A DNA stretch of 64,000 nucleotides from Bordetella parapertussis (GCA_945897365.1 CAMDFD010000010.1:62001-126000); one strand, 5' to 3'. Counted from the first letter of the stretch, positions 41,771 through 49,900 are shown. The notes: generated from the sequence alone by a model not told the origin. Numbers and translations: made by a program.

Positions 41771-42214
41771 TCATGCGTCTTTCTTGGGCCAGAGTACCAT
41801 TTGTGTGCAACGGAAAATCGCGATTTTCTTGTCTGTTGCAGCATCCGTGACGACTGCGTCCCAAACTTGGGTATTGCCGCCGAGGTGTTGCGCTGTTGCG
41901 GTGCAGCAGATGATAGCGCCTTCGCCTCGAACAGTCCCTAAATGGTTGCTTTTGAGCTCAATGGTTGTAAAAGACACCGCACCCTCGGGCAGGTGGGCAA
42001 TGGTGGCGTAGCCGCAGGTCGTATCGGCCAGGGCGATGACGCTTGCGGCATGCAGATAGGTGTTGGGGGCGAAATGGACTTTGCGCAGCTTCATCTGGCT
42101 GTTAAGCGACCCCTCAGAGAGTTCCAGCATCTCTACCCCCATCAGGCCAGGGAGGTTTTCACCGCTACGTTGATTGAGTTCGTCGACAGTGATCGTGGGG
42201 CGAAGCTTGGGCAT
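41771..42214 (-). CDS. PaaI family hotdog-fold thioesterase
   Basis: A 147-residue single hotdog domain. NTYLHAASVIALADTTCGYATIAHLP is the central helix region, with the catalytic Asp in ALADTTCG as in PaaI-type thioesterases. FTTIELKSNHLGTVRGEG and VWDAVVTDAATDKKIAIFRCTQ are the following strands. It would hydrolyse an acyl-CoA in the cytoplasm. ATG 42214 faces the serine hydrolase gene across 82 bases, and the nucleosidase-like gene follows in the same direction. Substrate unknown. Confidence 0.88.
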   Translation of the reverse strand: MPKLRPTITVDELNQRSGENLPGLMGVEMLELSEGSLNSQMKLRKVHFAPNTYLHAASVIALADTTCGYATIAHLPEGAVSFTTIELKSNHLGTVRGEGAIICCTATAQHLGGNTQVWDAVVTDAATDKKIAIFRCTQMVLWPKKDA

Positions 42215-42296
42215 ACAACAGATTCCTGAGGGTGAGAGGGTTGATTTAACGTAAGATTATGCCGTAACTGAACCCGACTGACTTAAGTGGACCGCT

Positions 42297-43514
42297 ATGA
42301 CATCGACTTCTGCAACTTCCGCGCGCCCTGGCCCTGAATACGAAGCGCATGTGCGCCAAGGTTTTTCGCAGTCCAGGCTCGAGCGTCTCGGCCTCTCCAT
42401 CGAGGAGCAGATCGCCACCGGAATTTTCCCGGGTGCCGTCACCATGGTGCTGCGCAATGATGAGTGCGTGCATTTCGAAGCCTACGGACACCAAGACGCT
42501 GCCTGTACGATACCGATGGCGCGCGATTCGATTTTTCGGCTCGCCTCGATGACCAAACCACTTGTGACGGTAGCTGCCATGATGTTGGTCGAGCGCGGAC
42601 GTTTTAATTTGTATGACCCCATCACAAACTGGCTCCCGGAGCTTAAAGATCTCAAGGTTGAGACGCCCAATGGGGACGTGCCATTGATTCGTCCCATCAC
42701 GGTTCAAGATTTGATGCGACACTCCGCCGGATTTGTGCATGGTGATCGGGCTCAGTCACCCCGGATCAGAAAGTTGTATGACGAATTGCAGATTGAAGCC
42801 AACAAGAAAGACATCCTTGGCGATCAGATGCTCAAAAATCTGGGTACCATCCCACTCGCGAGTCAGCCCGGCACGCACTGGGAGTATTCGATCGCAGTCG
42901 ATGTGTTGGGACTGTTGCTCGAACGCGTTGAAAACAAGACGCTTGAGGAGATTCTCAATACATTGTTGATTAAGCCTCTTGGCATGAAAGACACCTCATG
43001 GTGGCTGGAGCCTGAGCGGATCGGCAGACTCGCCGAGGCGCCTGACTCGGATCCGCTTAAAGCCAAAATGCTCATTGCGTATCGTCAAACCACCAACCCC
43101 GTGGGCCGTACCTATCTTCGAGGTGGGGCAGGTCTGCTTGGTACGGCTGCGGATTACATGCGATTTTTACAGATGATGTTGCGTGGAGGAGAGCTCGATG
43201 GCAGGCGCTACTTATCACGTCGCACAGTCGAATTCATGTGCTCTGAACATACGGTTGGAATGACGGGCTCGACCCATGCCAATACTGGACCCGGTTACGG
43301 TTTTGGACTTGGCTTTGCAGTCCGGCTTAATCAGGGCATGTGCTGGGTTCCCGGCTCTCTCGGTGAGTCCCTCTGGTCTGGCGTTTGGGGGACCAGCTTT
43401 TGGCTCGACTACAAGGAAAACCTGACCGCTCTGATTTTGACGCAGGGACCGACACACAAAATTCAAAGTCGCATGCTTTATAAAACGCTGGTGTATTCGG
43501 CGCTGGTGAAGTGA
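42297..43514 (+). CDS. Serine hydrolase, class C beta-lactamase family
   Basis: A 405-residue beta-lactamase/transpeptidase-like hydrolase. The SxxK motif is SMTK (Ser84, Lys87) in FRLASMTKPLV. The Tyr of the YxN-type motif is probably in WEYSIAVDVLG. YGFGLGFAV and WSGVWGTSFWLD form the final strands. No signal peptide is present, so it is probably a cytoplasmic esterase, amidase or lactonase of the EstB type and not a resistance enzyme. It opens the long rightward cluster and its stop overlaps or abuts the next gene. A role in opening a lactone or cleaving an ester of the pathway substrate is inferred from that position. Confidence 0.9.
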   Translation: MTSTSATSARPGPEYEAHVRQGFSQSRLERLGLSIEEQIATGIFPGAVTMVLRNDECVHFEAYGHQDAACTIPMARDSIFRLASMTKPLVTVAAMMLVERGRFNLYDPITNWLPELKDLKVETPNGDVPLIRPITVQDLMRHSAGFVHGDRAQSPRIRKLYDELQIEANKKDILGDQMLKNLGTIPLASQPGTHWEYSIAVDVLGLLLERVENKTLEEILNTLLIKPLGMKDTSWWLEPERIGRLAEAPDSDPLKAKMLIAYRQTTNPVGRTYLRGGAGLLGTAADYMRFLQMMLRGGELDGRRYLSRRTVEFMCSEHTVGMTGSTHANTGPGYGFGLGFAVRLNQGMCWVPGSLGESLWSGVWGTSFWLDYKENLTALILTQGPTHKIQSRMLYKTLVYSALVK

Positions 43515-43519
43515 TCAAG

Positions 43520-44581
43520 ATGAATCTGAACGAAAAAGAGTTCACGCTTAATCAACCTCTTGATCCCGAGCGTGTAAAAGCCCTCGCTGCCGCAGTCTAT
43601 CGCAGCATCGGTGTGCCCGAGCAGGAAGCTTGGCTGGCTGCGGACACCTTGGTTCAGGCCGACTTATGGGGACACCAGTCGCACGGTATGCTGCGACTAG
43701 GTTGGTATTACGCGCGTCTCGAGTCGGGCGCTATGAAAGCGCATACCCAGACAACGCTCGAAGTCGACGCGGGTGCGGTTGCGGTGATGGATGGGCATGA
43801 TGGTGTGGGTCAGGTCATCACGCGCCGCGCTGTCGATGAGGCTGTCACCCGCGCGCGTAAGCACGGTGTCGGGATTGTTTCGATACGCAATTCCAATCAT
43901 TTCGGTACATGCATGTACTACACGCGTATAGCGGCTGAGCAAGGCTGCATCATGATGTTGATGAGTAATGCAGGACCCAATATGGCGCCGTGGGGTGGTT
44001 TGAAAAAGAAGATCGGCACCAATCCTTGGTCGATCGCAGTGCCGGGTGGTACCTATGGACCTGTTGTCATGGATATGGCCAACTCAGGTGTGGCCCGAGG
44101 CAAGATTTATCTCGCCAATAAACGGCGCCAGTCGATTCCTGACTATTGGGCGGTCGATGCGCGAGGTCGTCCCACCACGGATCCCAAAGAAGCCTTGGAG
44201 GGCTTTATCCTTCCGATGGCGGGCCACAAGGGCTATGTAATGGGCGTGATGGTGGATATTTTGTCTGGTGTTTTATCAGGTAGCCAGTTTCTCGATACCG
44301 TTCACGGTCCCTATGATCCGACCAACCGCAGCGGTGCAGGTCACTTTATGGTGGCGATGAATGTTGCAGCGTTTCAGCCACTAACCGATTTTGAGCAACG
44401 TATCGATGCTTACATCCGCTCTTTAAAAGACGTGCCGTTAGCCGAAGGACACGAGCAGGTCTACTACCCGGGAGAAATGGAAAAGTTGGCCGATCTTAAC
44501 AATCGCAAGCAAGGCCTGATTTTGCCTGAAGATACGCTCTCAGATGTGCTCCGTGTGGCCAGACAGGCAGGTGTTTTGTAG
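43520..44581 (+). CDS. Ldh family oxidoreductase (malate/L-lactate/ureidoglycolate dehydrogenase type)
   Basis: A protein of about 353 residues from the LDH2/MDH2 family, which uses NAD(P) with a fold unlike classical LDH. WGHQSHGMLRLGWY carries the conserved SHG motif with catalytic His. Further marks are VSIRNSNHFGTCMYYTRIAAEQG (key NSNHFGTCMYY), SNAGPNMAPWGG, IGTNPWSIAVPGG and MDMANSGVARGK. It would oxidise a 2-hydroxy acid to a 2-oxo acid or the reverse. GGTGAAG 8 bases before ATG 43520 supports that start; GTG 43511 overlapping the previous stop is possible. It lies second in the rightward cluster, before a small cupin gene. Confidence 0.92.
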   Translation: MNLNEKEFTLNQPLDPERVKALAAAVYRSIGVPEQEAWLAADTLVQADLWGHQSHGMLRLGWYYARLESGAMKAHTQTTLEVDAGAVAVMDGHDGVGQVITRRAVDEAVTRARKHGVGIVSIRNSNHFGTCMYYTRIAAEQGCIMMLMSNAGPNMAPWGGLKKKIGTNPWSIAVPGGTYGPVVMDMANSGVARGKIYLANKRRQSIPDYWAVDARGRPTTDPKEALEGFILPMAGHKGYVMGVMVDILSGVLSGSQFLDTVHGPYDPTNRSGAGHFMVAMNVAAFQPLTDFEQRIDAYIRSLKDVPLAEGHEQVYYPGEMEKLADLNNRKQGLILPEDTLSDVLRVARQAGVL

Positions 44582-44620
44582 AAATATTTATATTTAAAAA
44601 TACACTAAAGGGAAGAGACA

Positions 44621-44989
44621 ATGGAATTCAGTATTCAACACGCGAAGGATAAGCCTTTTACGCACGATGGTTTACGTGAGTATTTTGATTACCGTGACCT
44701 CGGAATCTTTGATTCAACCAAGGGGGCTGCAGTGATGCATGTCATCCGTGCAACCAAAGGCTGCAACGCGACAGGGGAGTGGCATCGCCATGAATTGAAC
44801 TTCCAATTTGTCTATGTGCTCAAGGGCTGGGCCATTTTTGAATACGAAGGTCACGGCGAGCATAAACTCGTCGAAGGGACTTGCGTGCATCAACCACCCC
44901 ATATTCGCCATCGTGAAATTAGTCATTCGGATGATTTTGAAGTACTTGAGATCGTCTTGCCAGGTCAGTTTAAAACGGTTGCAATGTGA
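44621..44989 (+). CDS. Small cupin-domain protein
   Basis: A 122-residue single cupin barrel with a good metal site: GEWHRHELNFQFVYVLKGW gives HxH and a downstream Gln/Glu-type position, and HQPPHIRH gives the distal His. Such small cupins act as isomerases, sugar or polyketide-type enzymes, or binding proteins; the function here is unknown. GGGAAG lies 8 bases before ATG 44621. The stop overlaps the GTG start of the Tat-exported hydrolase gene (ATGTGAGTG), so translation is probably coupled. Its place between an Ldh-type dehydrogenase and a hydrolase suggests a step in the same catabolic route. Confidence 0.8.
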   Translation: MEFSIQHAKDKPFTHDGLREYFDYRDLGIFDSTKGAAVMHVIRATKGCNATGEWHRHELNFQFVYVLKGWAIFEYEGHGEHKLVEGTCVHQPPHIRHREISHSDDFEVLEIVLPGQFKTVAM

Positions 44990-46029
44990 GTGTGACGCGA
45001 CGGCGTTTGCTCGGCGCGCTCGGTGTTGTTGGTATCACGGGCGCGAGTGTGTTGGGTGATCCGCGTCGCAGTATGGCGCAAGTCCGTCAAGACCTAAAAG
45101 AGAACGCCACAGCGTCTGACCCTGCGGTCGTGTCCATCAAAAACCCTAGAACAGGCCGTTCGATCAAGCTGCGCGCACGCTTGCCTGTGGCACAGGTCCC
45201 GACAGGAATGATTCTTTACTCGCCCGGCCTGGGAAGTGGCGTCTCTAATGGTGAGGCCTGGTGCGAGGCCTGGCGTCAAGCAGGCTACCTTGTGGTGACG
45301 CTTGCGCATCCTGTGACCGATGATTCTCTTTGGCGAACCAGTGACAAGCAGAGTTTCAAAGCCAATATGCAACTGGCACTCGCCGGACCGCAATATGGTT
45401 TACGCGTGTCCGACTGTAGCTTTGCGTTAGACCACTGCTTACAGTCTGCACAACTCGCCCCCTATATCGATCCAGAAAAGATTGGCTTGGCCGGTCACTC
45501 TTATGGCGCGCTCACAGCCCAAACGATTGCGGGACAGCCCCTTGGCGCAAATAGCATGCGGGATCCTCGGATCAAGGCAGCCATTGCGTTTTCGCCGGGA
45601 GCGACCTCGCTCGAGCGAGCGCGATCCATGTCCCAGGTCTCGATTCCTTTTTTTTGCATCACGGGTGATCACGATCAGTTTGTGACGTTTAAAAAGGATG
45701 GAGAGGCGATCAAGCTCGGCGTGAGCCTGACAAACCGAGAGTGGGTCTATGCCAACTTGCCCGCAGGAAAAAAACTGCAACTCAAGTTACGTGATGCCGA
45801 CCACATGAGTTTTGCGGGCGAACCTGTTGATGCGCTGCACTTTAGTCGCGATATCAAGGTCACTGAATCCGGTCATCAAGCGCTTTGGGGGCGGGTGAGC
45901 CAGATGACAACTGCTTTTTGGGAATATTATTTGGCGGCACCGGGTCATTCCGTGCCATCGACGCCAGAGGCGTTCGAAACTCGCCTGCGTGCCGTGCTCA
46001 GCCCAGGCGATGAATTAAAGTTTGGTTAA
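44986..46029 (+). CDS. Tat-exported alpha/beta hydrolase (dienelactone hydrolase/PAF-acetylhydrolase-like)
   Basis: A 347-residue hydrolase with a twin-arginine signal at its start (VTRRRLLGALGVVGITGAS). The catalytic core has SPGLGSGVSNGEAW (oxyanion region), the nucleophile Ser172 in GLAGHSYGALTAQ, Asp in CITGDHDQFVTF and His in DADHMSFAGEP. These match the exported predicted dienelactone hydrolase/PAF-AH-like group. It would cleave an ester or lactone in the periplasm, supplying an acid to the cytoplasmic enzymes of the cluster. GTG 44986 overlaps the cupin stop; GTG 44992 is an alternative. An 80-base gap follows before the dehydrogenase gene. Confidence 0.85.
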   Translation: MSVTRRRLLGALGVVGITGASVLGDPRRSMAQVRQDLKENATASDPAVVSIKNPRTGRSIKLRARLPVAQVPTGMILYSPGLGSGVSNGEAWCEAWRQAGYLVVTLAHPVTDDSLWRTSDKQSFKANMQLALAGPQYGLRVSDCSFALDHCLQSAQLAPYIDPEKIGLAGHSYGALTAQTIAGQPLGANSMRDPRIKAAIAFSPGATSLERARSMSQVSIPFFCITGDHDQFVTFKKDGEAIKLGVSLTNREWVYANLPAGKKLQLKLRDADHMSFAGEPVDALHFSRDIKVTESGHQALWGRVSQMTTAFWEYYLAAPGHSVPSTPEAFETRLRAVLSPGDELKFG

Positions 46030-46079
46030 CCTGCTTTGGCTAAACCTACGACTAAATTGATTTACTCTTATTGATTGTC

Positions 46080-46091
46080 ATGATTAATCAT
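46080..46091. promoter_or_regulatory. Perfect 12-base palindrome upstream of the dehydrogenase gene
   Basis: ATGATTAATCAT is perfectly self-complementary and lies 18 bases before ATG 46110, in an 80-base AT-rich gap. The site and spacing suit a dimeric repressor operator. No binding protein is encoded nearby, so the role is inferred only. Confidence 0.35.
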
Positions 46092-46109
46092 TTAACCTAG
46101 AGACCCATT

Positions 46110-47171
46110 ATGAAAATTATTGTGCTGCCAGGTGATGGCATTGGTGTGGAAACAGTCTCAGTCGCGGTCGACGCGTTAGAGTTTGTTTCTAAAAAATTCA
46201 AGCTTGACGTGTTGCTTAAGCACGATATCGCTGGTCACGAGAGCCTTAAAAAGCACGGCACCACGATTCATGCTGGCTTACTCGAGTCTGTTAAAAATGC
46301 GGATGGTTTGATTTTAGGTCCGATGGCCACCTACGATTTCAAAGACGAAGCCAAAGGTGAAATCAATCCATCAAAGTTTTTCCGTAAGAGCTTGGATCTG
46401 TATGCCAACATTCGTCCCGCAAAGACCTTTCCGGGTTGCGGCACCGCTCACAAGCCACTAGATCTCGTCGTTGTACGTGAAAACACTGAAGGCTTTTACG
46501 CTGATCGCAATATCGAGTCGGGTGGCAGCGAAATGCTGATCACACCAGATGTTGTGGTCTCCTTGCGTCGTATCACTCGCCTCTGTTGCGAGCGGATCGC
46601 ACGGTCAGCGTTCGAACTCGCCATGACCCGCAGAAAGCATGTCACCGTGGTGCATAAAGCCAACGTGTTGCGACTCGGTGATGGCATGTTTATCGATTCT
46701 TGCCGCTTGATTGGTCAAGAGTTTCCTGAGGTGCAAATCGAGGAAATTATTGTTGATGCCATGATGGCGCATGTCGTACGGACGCCTGAGCGCTACGACG
46801 TTCTGGTGACTACAAATATGTTTGGCGATATTTTGTCCGACTTGACCTCCGAGCTTTCTGGCAGTTTGGGGATGGCGGGTTCGATCAATGCGGGAGATCA
46901 CTACGCTATGGCGCAAGCAGCGCATGGTTCGGCGCCTGATATCGCTGGCAAAAACCTCGCGAATCCCTTCTCACAGGTCTGGTCTGTCGCGATGCTACTG
47001 AATTGGTATGGTCAACGTCAAAACAAGCCCCAGTTCGTGACCGCTGCACAAGTGATGGAAACTGCGATGGCAGAAGCGATTGCCGCCGGTGAATCAACCA
47101 AAGATATTGGTGGCAAGCTCGGAACAAAAGAGACCGGTCAGGCTTTGTTGGAGCGCTTGGCCAAGGCATAA
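46110..47171 (+). CDS. Isocitrate/isopropylmalate dehydrogenase family protein (second copy)
   Basis: A 353-residue beta-decarboxylating dehydrogenase. It opens MKIIVLPGDGIGVETV and carries DLYANIRPAKTFPG, VVVRENTEGFYADRN, VVHKANVLRLGDG, VDAMMAHVVRTPERYDVLVTTNMFGDILSDL (key residues Asp and Arg in these blocks) and AAHGSAPDIAGKNLANP. It is of LeuB/tartrate dehydrogenase length. The setting between hydrolases and two aldolase-type genes, with no leuCD, points to a catabolic 2-hydroxy-acid substrate such as a tartrate- or malate-like acid. It is a clear but distant paralogue of the copy at 21299-22381. A 132-base gap separates it from the next gene. Confidence 0.9.
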   Translation: MKIIVLPGDGIGVETVSVAVDALEFVSKKFKLDVLLKHDIAGHESLKKHGTTIHAGLLESVKNADGLILGPMATYDFKDEAKGEINPSKFFRKSLDLYANIRPAKTFPGCGTAHKPLDLVVVRENTEGFYADRNIESGGSEMLITPDVVVSLRRITRLCCERIARSAFELAMTRRKHVTVVHKANVLRLGDGMFIDSCRLIGQEFPEVQIEEIIVDAMMAHVVRTPERYDVLVTTNMFGDILSDLTSELSGSLGMAGSINAGDHYAMAQAAHGSAPDIAGKNLANPFSQVWSVAMLLNWYGQRQNKPQFVTAAQVMETAMAEAIAAGESTKDIGGKLGTKETGQALLERLAKA

Positions 47172-47303
47172 ACGATAGCGTCGAGATACCCCCCTAGGTG
47201 CGTAGACCATTCCTAGGGCGTCCTTTGTGCTAACGTAACGCGCACCGCGATATCCTGTTAGATTGAATCTCTCAGGTTGTTAAAAAGACAAGGAATCACT
47301 GCA
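47172..47303. other. Intergenic region before the DHDPS-family gene
   Basis: This 132-base gap contains the imperfect hairpin CCCTAGG-13-CCTAGGG at about 47193-47219, made of two copies of the palindrome CCTAGG, without a T-run. It may be an operator pair or an attenuating structure. An internal promoter for the last two genes of the cluster could lie here. Confidence 0.35.
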
Positions 47304-48245
47304 ATGACAGCCAATACATTTAACGAATCAGCCGAAGGCGTCTACCTGATTACCGTCACACCTTTCAAGGACAACGGAGATCTTGATTTAGCCAGTACCG
47401 ATCGGATGGTGGATTTCTGCCTCGAGCGTGGCGTCACCGGTCTGACGATTCTCGGAATCATGGGCGAAAATACCAAGCTTACCGCCGAAGAGTCGCGCCA
47501 GTTCACGCGCCAAGTCCTCGCCCGCGTTCAAGGCAAAGTACCTGTCGTGGTCGGCGCTTCTTCCGCAGGTTTTGCGCCCATGAGTGAACTCACCAAGAGC
47601 GTGATGGATATGGGCGCGGCCGGCGTGATGATTGCCCCCCCTTCGACCGTGCGCACCGATGACCAGATTTGCAGCTATTTCGATATGGTCAATGAGACCT
47701 TGGGATCCGATGTGCCCTGGTGCCTCCAGGATCATCCTACCTCGACCGGTGTGCAGATGTCGGCGGGCGTGGTGTTGCGTGTCCTGAAGAACTCACCCAC
47801 CTGTGTCATGCTCAAGCATGAGGATTTCCCCGGACTGGCCAAGCTCTCGGCCGTGCGTCAGGCAATCGAAAAGGGTGATCTGCGCCAGATTTCCATCTTG
47901 ACGGGTAATGGCGGCGGTTTGTTCTTGCCCGAAGAAATGGTGCGTGGCGCCAATGGCGCGATGACCGGTTTTGCTTACCCCGAGATGATGGTTGACGTGG
48001 TCAAGGCCTTTAAGGCAGGAAATATCGAGCGCGCGTTCGATATTTTTGATTGCTACTTGCCTTTGGCAAAGTACGAACAACAGGCTGGCGTGGGCTTGGC
48101 TGTGCGCAAGCACATTCTGGCGCAACGCGGTGCGATCGCTTCAGCCGCGGTCAGAAAGCCTGGTCCCAAACTCTCCGCACCCGACTTGGCGGACATTGCC
48201 CGACTGATTGCCAGACAAGAGAAAAAACTCGCTGCGTTGGGCTAA
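47304..48245 (+). CDS. DHDPS/N-acetylneuraminate lyase family aldolase with altered substrate site
   Basis: A 313-residue class I aldolase-fold protein. The Schiff-base Lys171 is present in VMLKHEDFPG. The carboxylate-binding GTTGE of dihydrodipicolinate synthase is GIMGE (51-55), and the catalytic Tyr133 position of E. coli DapA is Gln142 in LQDHPTSTG. So it forms an imine with an oxo acid but is not an ordinary DapA. Relatives are lyases or hydro-lyases of hydroxy-oxo acids. AAGGA upstream and the loss of family likeness in the longer frame favour ATG 47304. It is followed by the RraA-family gene after 58 bases, suggesting two consecutive C-C bond steps. Confidence 0.88.
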   Translation: MTANTFNESAEGVYLITVTPFKDNGDLDLASTDRMVDFCLERGVTGLTILGIMGENTKLTAEESRQFTRQVLARVQGKVPVVVGASSAGFAPMSELTKSVMDMGAAGVMIAPPSTVRTDDQICSYFDMVNETLGSDVPWCLQDHPTSTGVQMSAGVVLRVLKNSPTCVMLKHEDFPGLAKLSAVRQAIEKGDLRQISILTGNGGGLFLPEEMVRGANGAMTGFAYPEMMVDVVKAFKAGNIERAFDIFDCYLPLAKYEQQAGVGLAVRKHILAQRGAIASAAVRKPGPKLSAPDLADIARLIARQEKKLAALG

Positions 48246-48303
48246 CCCTGCGCGAATTCAAACCTTTTATAAACACACACGCTTAGTGATCTGGAGAGTA
48301 CTC

Positions 48304-49017
48304 ATGGTAGATATGCAACTTGATCCCAAGGTGAAAGACATCCTCGCAGGGATTTCCACCGCAACGCTGACGACGATTTTGCTTAAGAAAGGTTTGCGCA
48401 ATGTCTGGATGCGCGGTACCAAACCGATTCGTGCTGGTCAGCCGCGTCTGGTGGCGCGCGCGTTCACACTGCGTTTCGTCCCGGCGCGTGAGGATTTGGC
48501 AACGCCCGAATCTTGGTCCTCACCTAAATCGACTCGCGGTGCGATCGAAGATATGCCCGAAGGTTGTATCGCCGTGGTGGACTCAATGGGTGTGCAAGAC
48601 GCCGGTATTTTTGGCGATATTCTGTGCGCACGCATGGCAAAAAAGAAAGTCGCCGCGCTTGTGACAGACGGCGTGGTGCGTGATCTTGCGGGCGTGCTTG
48701 GAACAGGTTTGCCTGTCTGGTGCTCCGGTGCCGCGGCTCCCCCTTCGGTAGCCGGCTTGACCTTCGTCGATTGGCAGCAGCCGATTGGTTGTGGTGGCGT
48801 CGCGGTGTTTCCCGGTGACGTCGTGGTCGTGGACGACGATGGCGCGGTGTTGATTCCCGCCGCGATGCTCGATGATGTCGTGACGAGCGCAGCGGCCCAG
48901 GAGAAACTTGAGACCTGGATTATGACTCAGGTTGAAAAGGGCCATGCTTTACCAGGTCTCTATCCACCAAACGCTGAAAACTTGGCTCGCTACAAGGCTG
49001 AAACAGGTCAGAATTAA
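48304..49017 (+). CDS. RraA/HMG aldolase family protein (class II pyruvate aldolase-like)
   Basis: A 237-residue protein of the RraA fold, which includes 4-hydroxy-4-methyl-2-oxoglutarate/4-carboxy-4-hydroxy-2-oxoadipate aldolases. The catalytic Arg-Asp pair occurs in VTDGVVRDLAG, and the metal-side motif in FPGDVVVVDDDGAVLIP. These suit an active aldolase or oxaloacetate decarboxylase, not just the RNase E inhibitor. GGAGAG 6 bases before ATG 48304 sets the start; an upstream TTG frame overlaps the aldolase gene and is not family-like. It is the last gene of the cluster and is followed by a strong terminator at 49043. Confidence 0.88.
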   Translation: MVDMQLDPKVKDILAGISTATLTTILLKKGLRNVWMRGTKPIRAGQPRLVARAFTLRFVPAREDLATPESWSSPKSTRGAIEDMPEGCIAVVDSMGVQDAGIFGDILCARMAKKKVAALVTDGVVRDLAGVLGTGLPVWCSGAAAPPSVAGLTFVDWQQPIGCGGVAVFPGDVVVVDDDGAVLIPAAMLDDVVTSAAAQEKLETWIMTQVEKGHALPGLYPPNAENLARYKAETGQN

Positions 49018-49042
49018 GAGACTGGGATACGGCTGTTATGGA

Positions 49043-49069
49043 GGCCTGCGTGGCTGCGCAGGCCTTTTT
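49043..49069 (+). terminator. Rho-independent terminator after the RraA-family gene
   Basis: GGCCTGCG (49043-49050) and CGCAGGCC (49057-49064) form a perfect 8-pair GC-rich stem with a 6-base loop, directly followed by TTTTT (49065-49069). It lies 26 bases after the stop codon, closes the rightward catabolic cluster and separates it from the convergent PAP2 gene. Confidence 0.9.
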
Positions 49070-49900
49070 CTATGTGGCCGAACGGTTTTGATTCTCTGAG
49101 CGACCGGACTTGGTCGCGGTAAAAGAGCGCCAGGTAAACCACGCAATGCTGATGCTTGCTATAGTCGCCGCGACCCATTGGACCGGTTTGGCTTGCGGAA
49201 AATCAATGGTGGTCGTCAAGAGAATCACCACGCCAACTATACCCGCTGAACTAATTATTCGCATGAGCCATGATTGAGGAACTAAGGCGCGCGCCGGGAT
49301 GGCTTGTGTGAGTCTGGCGCCTGCAATCCCGCTAAACAAACCAATGGTCGCACCTGCGCAGACGTCGGCGGGCCAATGCGCACCCACAGCAATACGCGCT
49401 AAACCGGCCAGAGTCGCAGCCACAAATAACCACCAATGCGCACCGCGCTTAGAAGGCTCTAGCGCAAAATAAAAGGCCGTCAGGATCGCAAAAGCGGTCA
49501 GGGTATGTCCCGAAGGCATCGAGAAATGCGTGAGTGTTTTACCCACGATATGAAAGCTCGCGGGATCCAGTAGTGCAGCGGGACGCGGCATCTCAAGCGT
49601 GTGTTTAAAGAAATGAGAAAGAACCCCAGAGATTGCGCCACCCACCAGCGCTGCGGGGAGAAGACGTGGCGCGAGTAACAAAAGTGGACAGGCTAGGGCG
49701 AAAATAGCCCAGCCGTTGCCCAGAATATTAAAACTCACCCAAAATAGTTCAGGCAAGGCTTGCGCGGCGCGATTGAGCTGCAAAAATAATTGAGGTTCGG
49801 GAGAAGCAAACAACCACAACGTCAGCCAGACCGCCAAGGGAACCAGACACCAAAGAAAATCTTTTGCTTGAACGGTCTTCATGTTGGGCACTTGAGTCAT
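49070..49900 (-). CDS. PAP2-family membrane phosphatase (possible lipid A phosphatase)
   Basis: A 276-residue polytopic membrane protein with all three PAP2 motifs intact: KHTLEMPRP (K-x6-RP), MPSGHTLTAF (PSGH) and ARIAVGAHWPAD (R-x5-H-x3-D). It would hydrolyse a lipid phosphate or pyrophosphate at the periplasmic face of the inner membrane. Candidates are undecaprenyl pyrophosphate, phosphatidylglycerophosphate or lipid A phosphates (LpxE/LpxF-like). ATG 49900 overlaps the stop of the GT9 gene in ATGA, so they are coupled; this is the last gene of an envelope-glycan operon. That setting favours lipid A or lipid-carrier phosphate as substrate. Confidence 0.9.
   Translation of the reverse strand: MTQVPNMKTVQAKDFLWCLVPLAVWLTLWLFASPEPQLFLQLNRAAQALPELFWVSFNILGNGWAIFALACPLLLLAPRLLPAALVGGAISGVLSHFFKHTLEMPRPAALLDPASFHIVGKTLTHFSMPSGHTLTAFAILTAFYFALEPSKRGAHWWLFVAATLAGLARIAVGAHWPADVCAGATIGLFSGIAGARLTQAIPARALVPQSWLMRIISSAGIVGVVILLTTTIDFPQAKPVQWVAATIASISIAWFTWRSFTATKSGRSENQNRSAT

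Noticed and set aside
42297..43514. Possible beta-lactamase resistance gene
   Set aside because: There is no signal peptide and it lies in a catabolic cluster, so an esterase or lactonase role is more likely.
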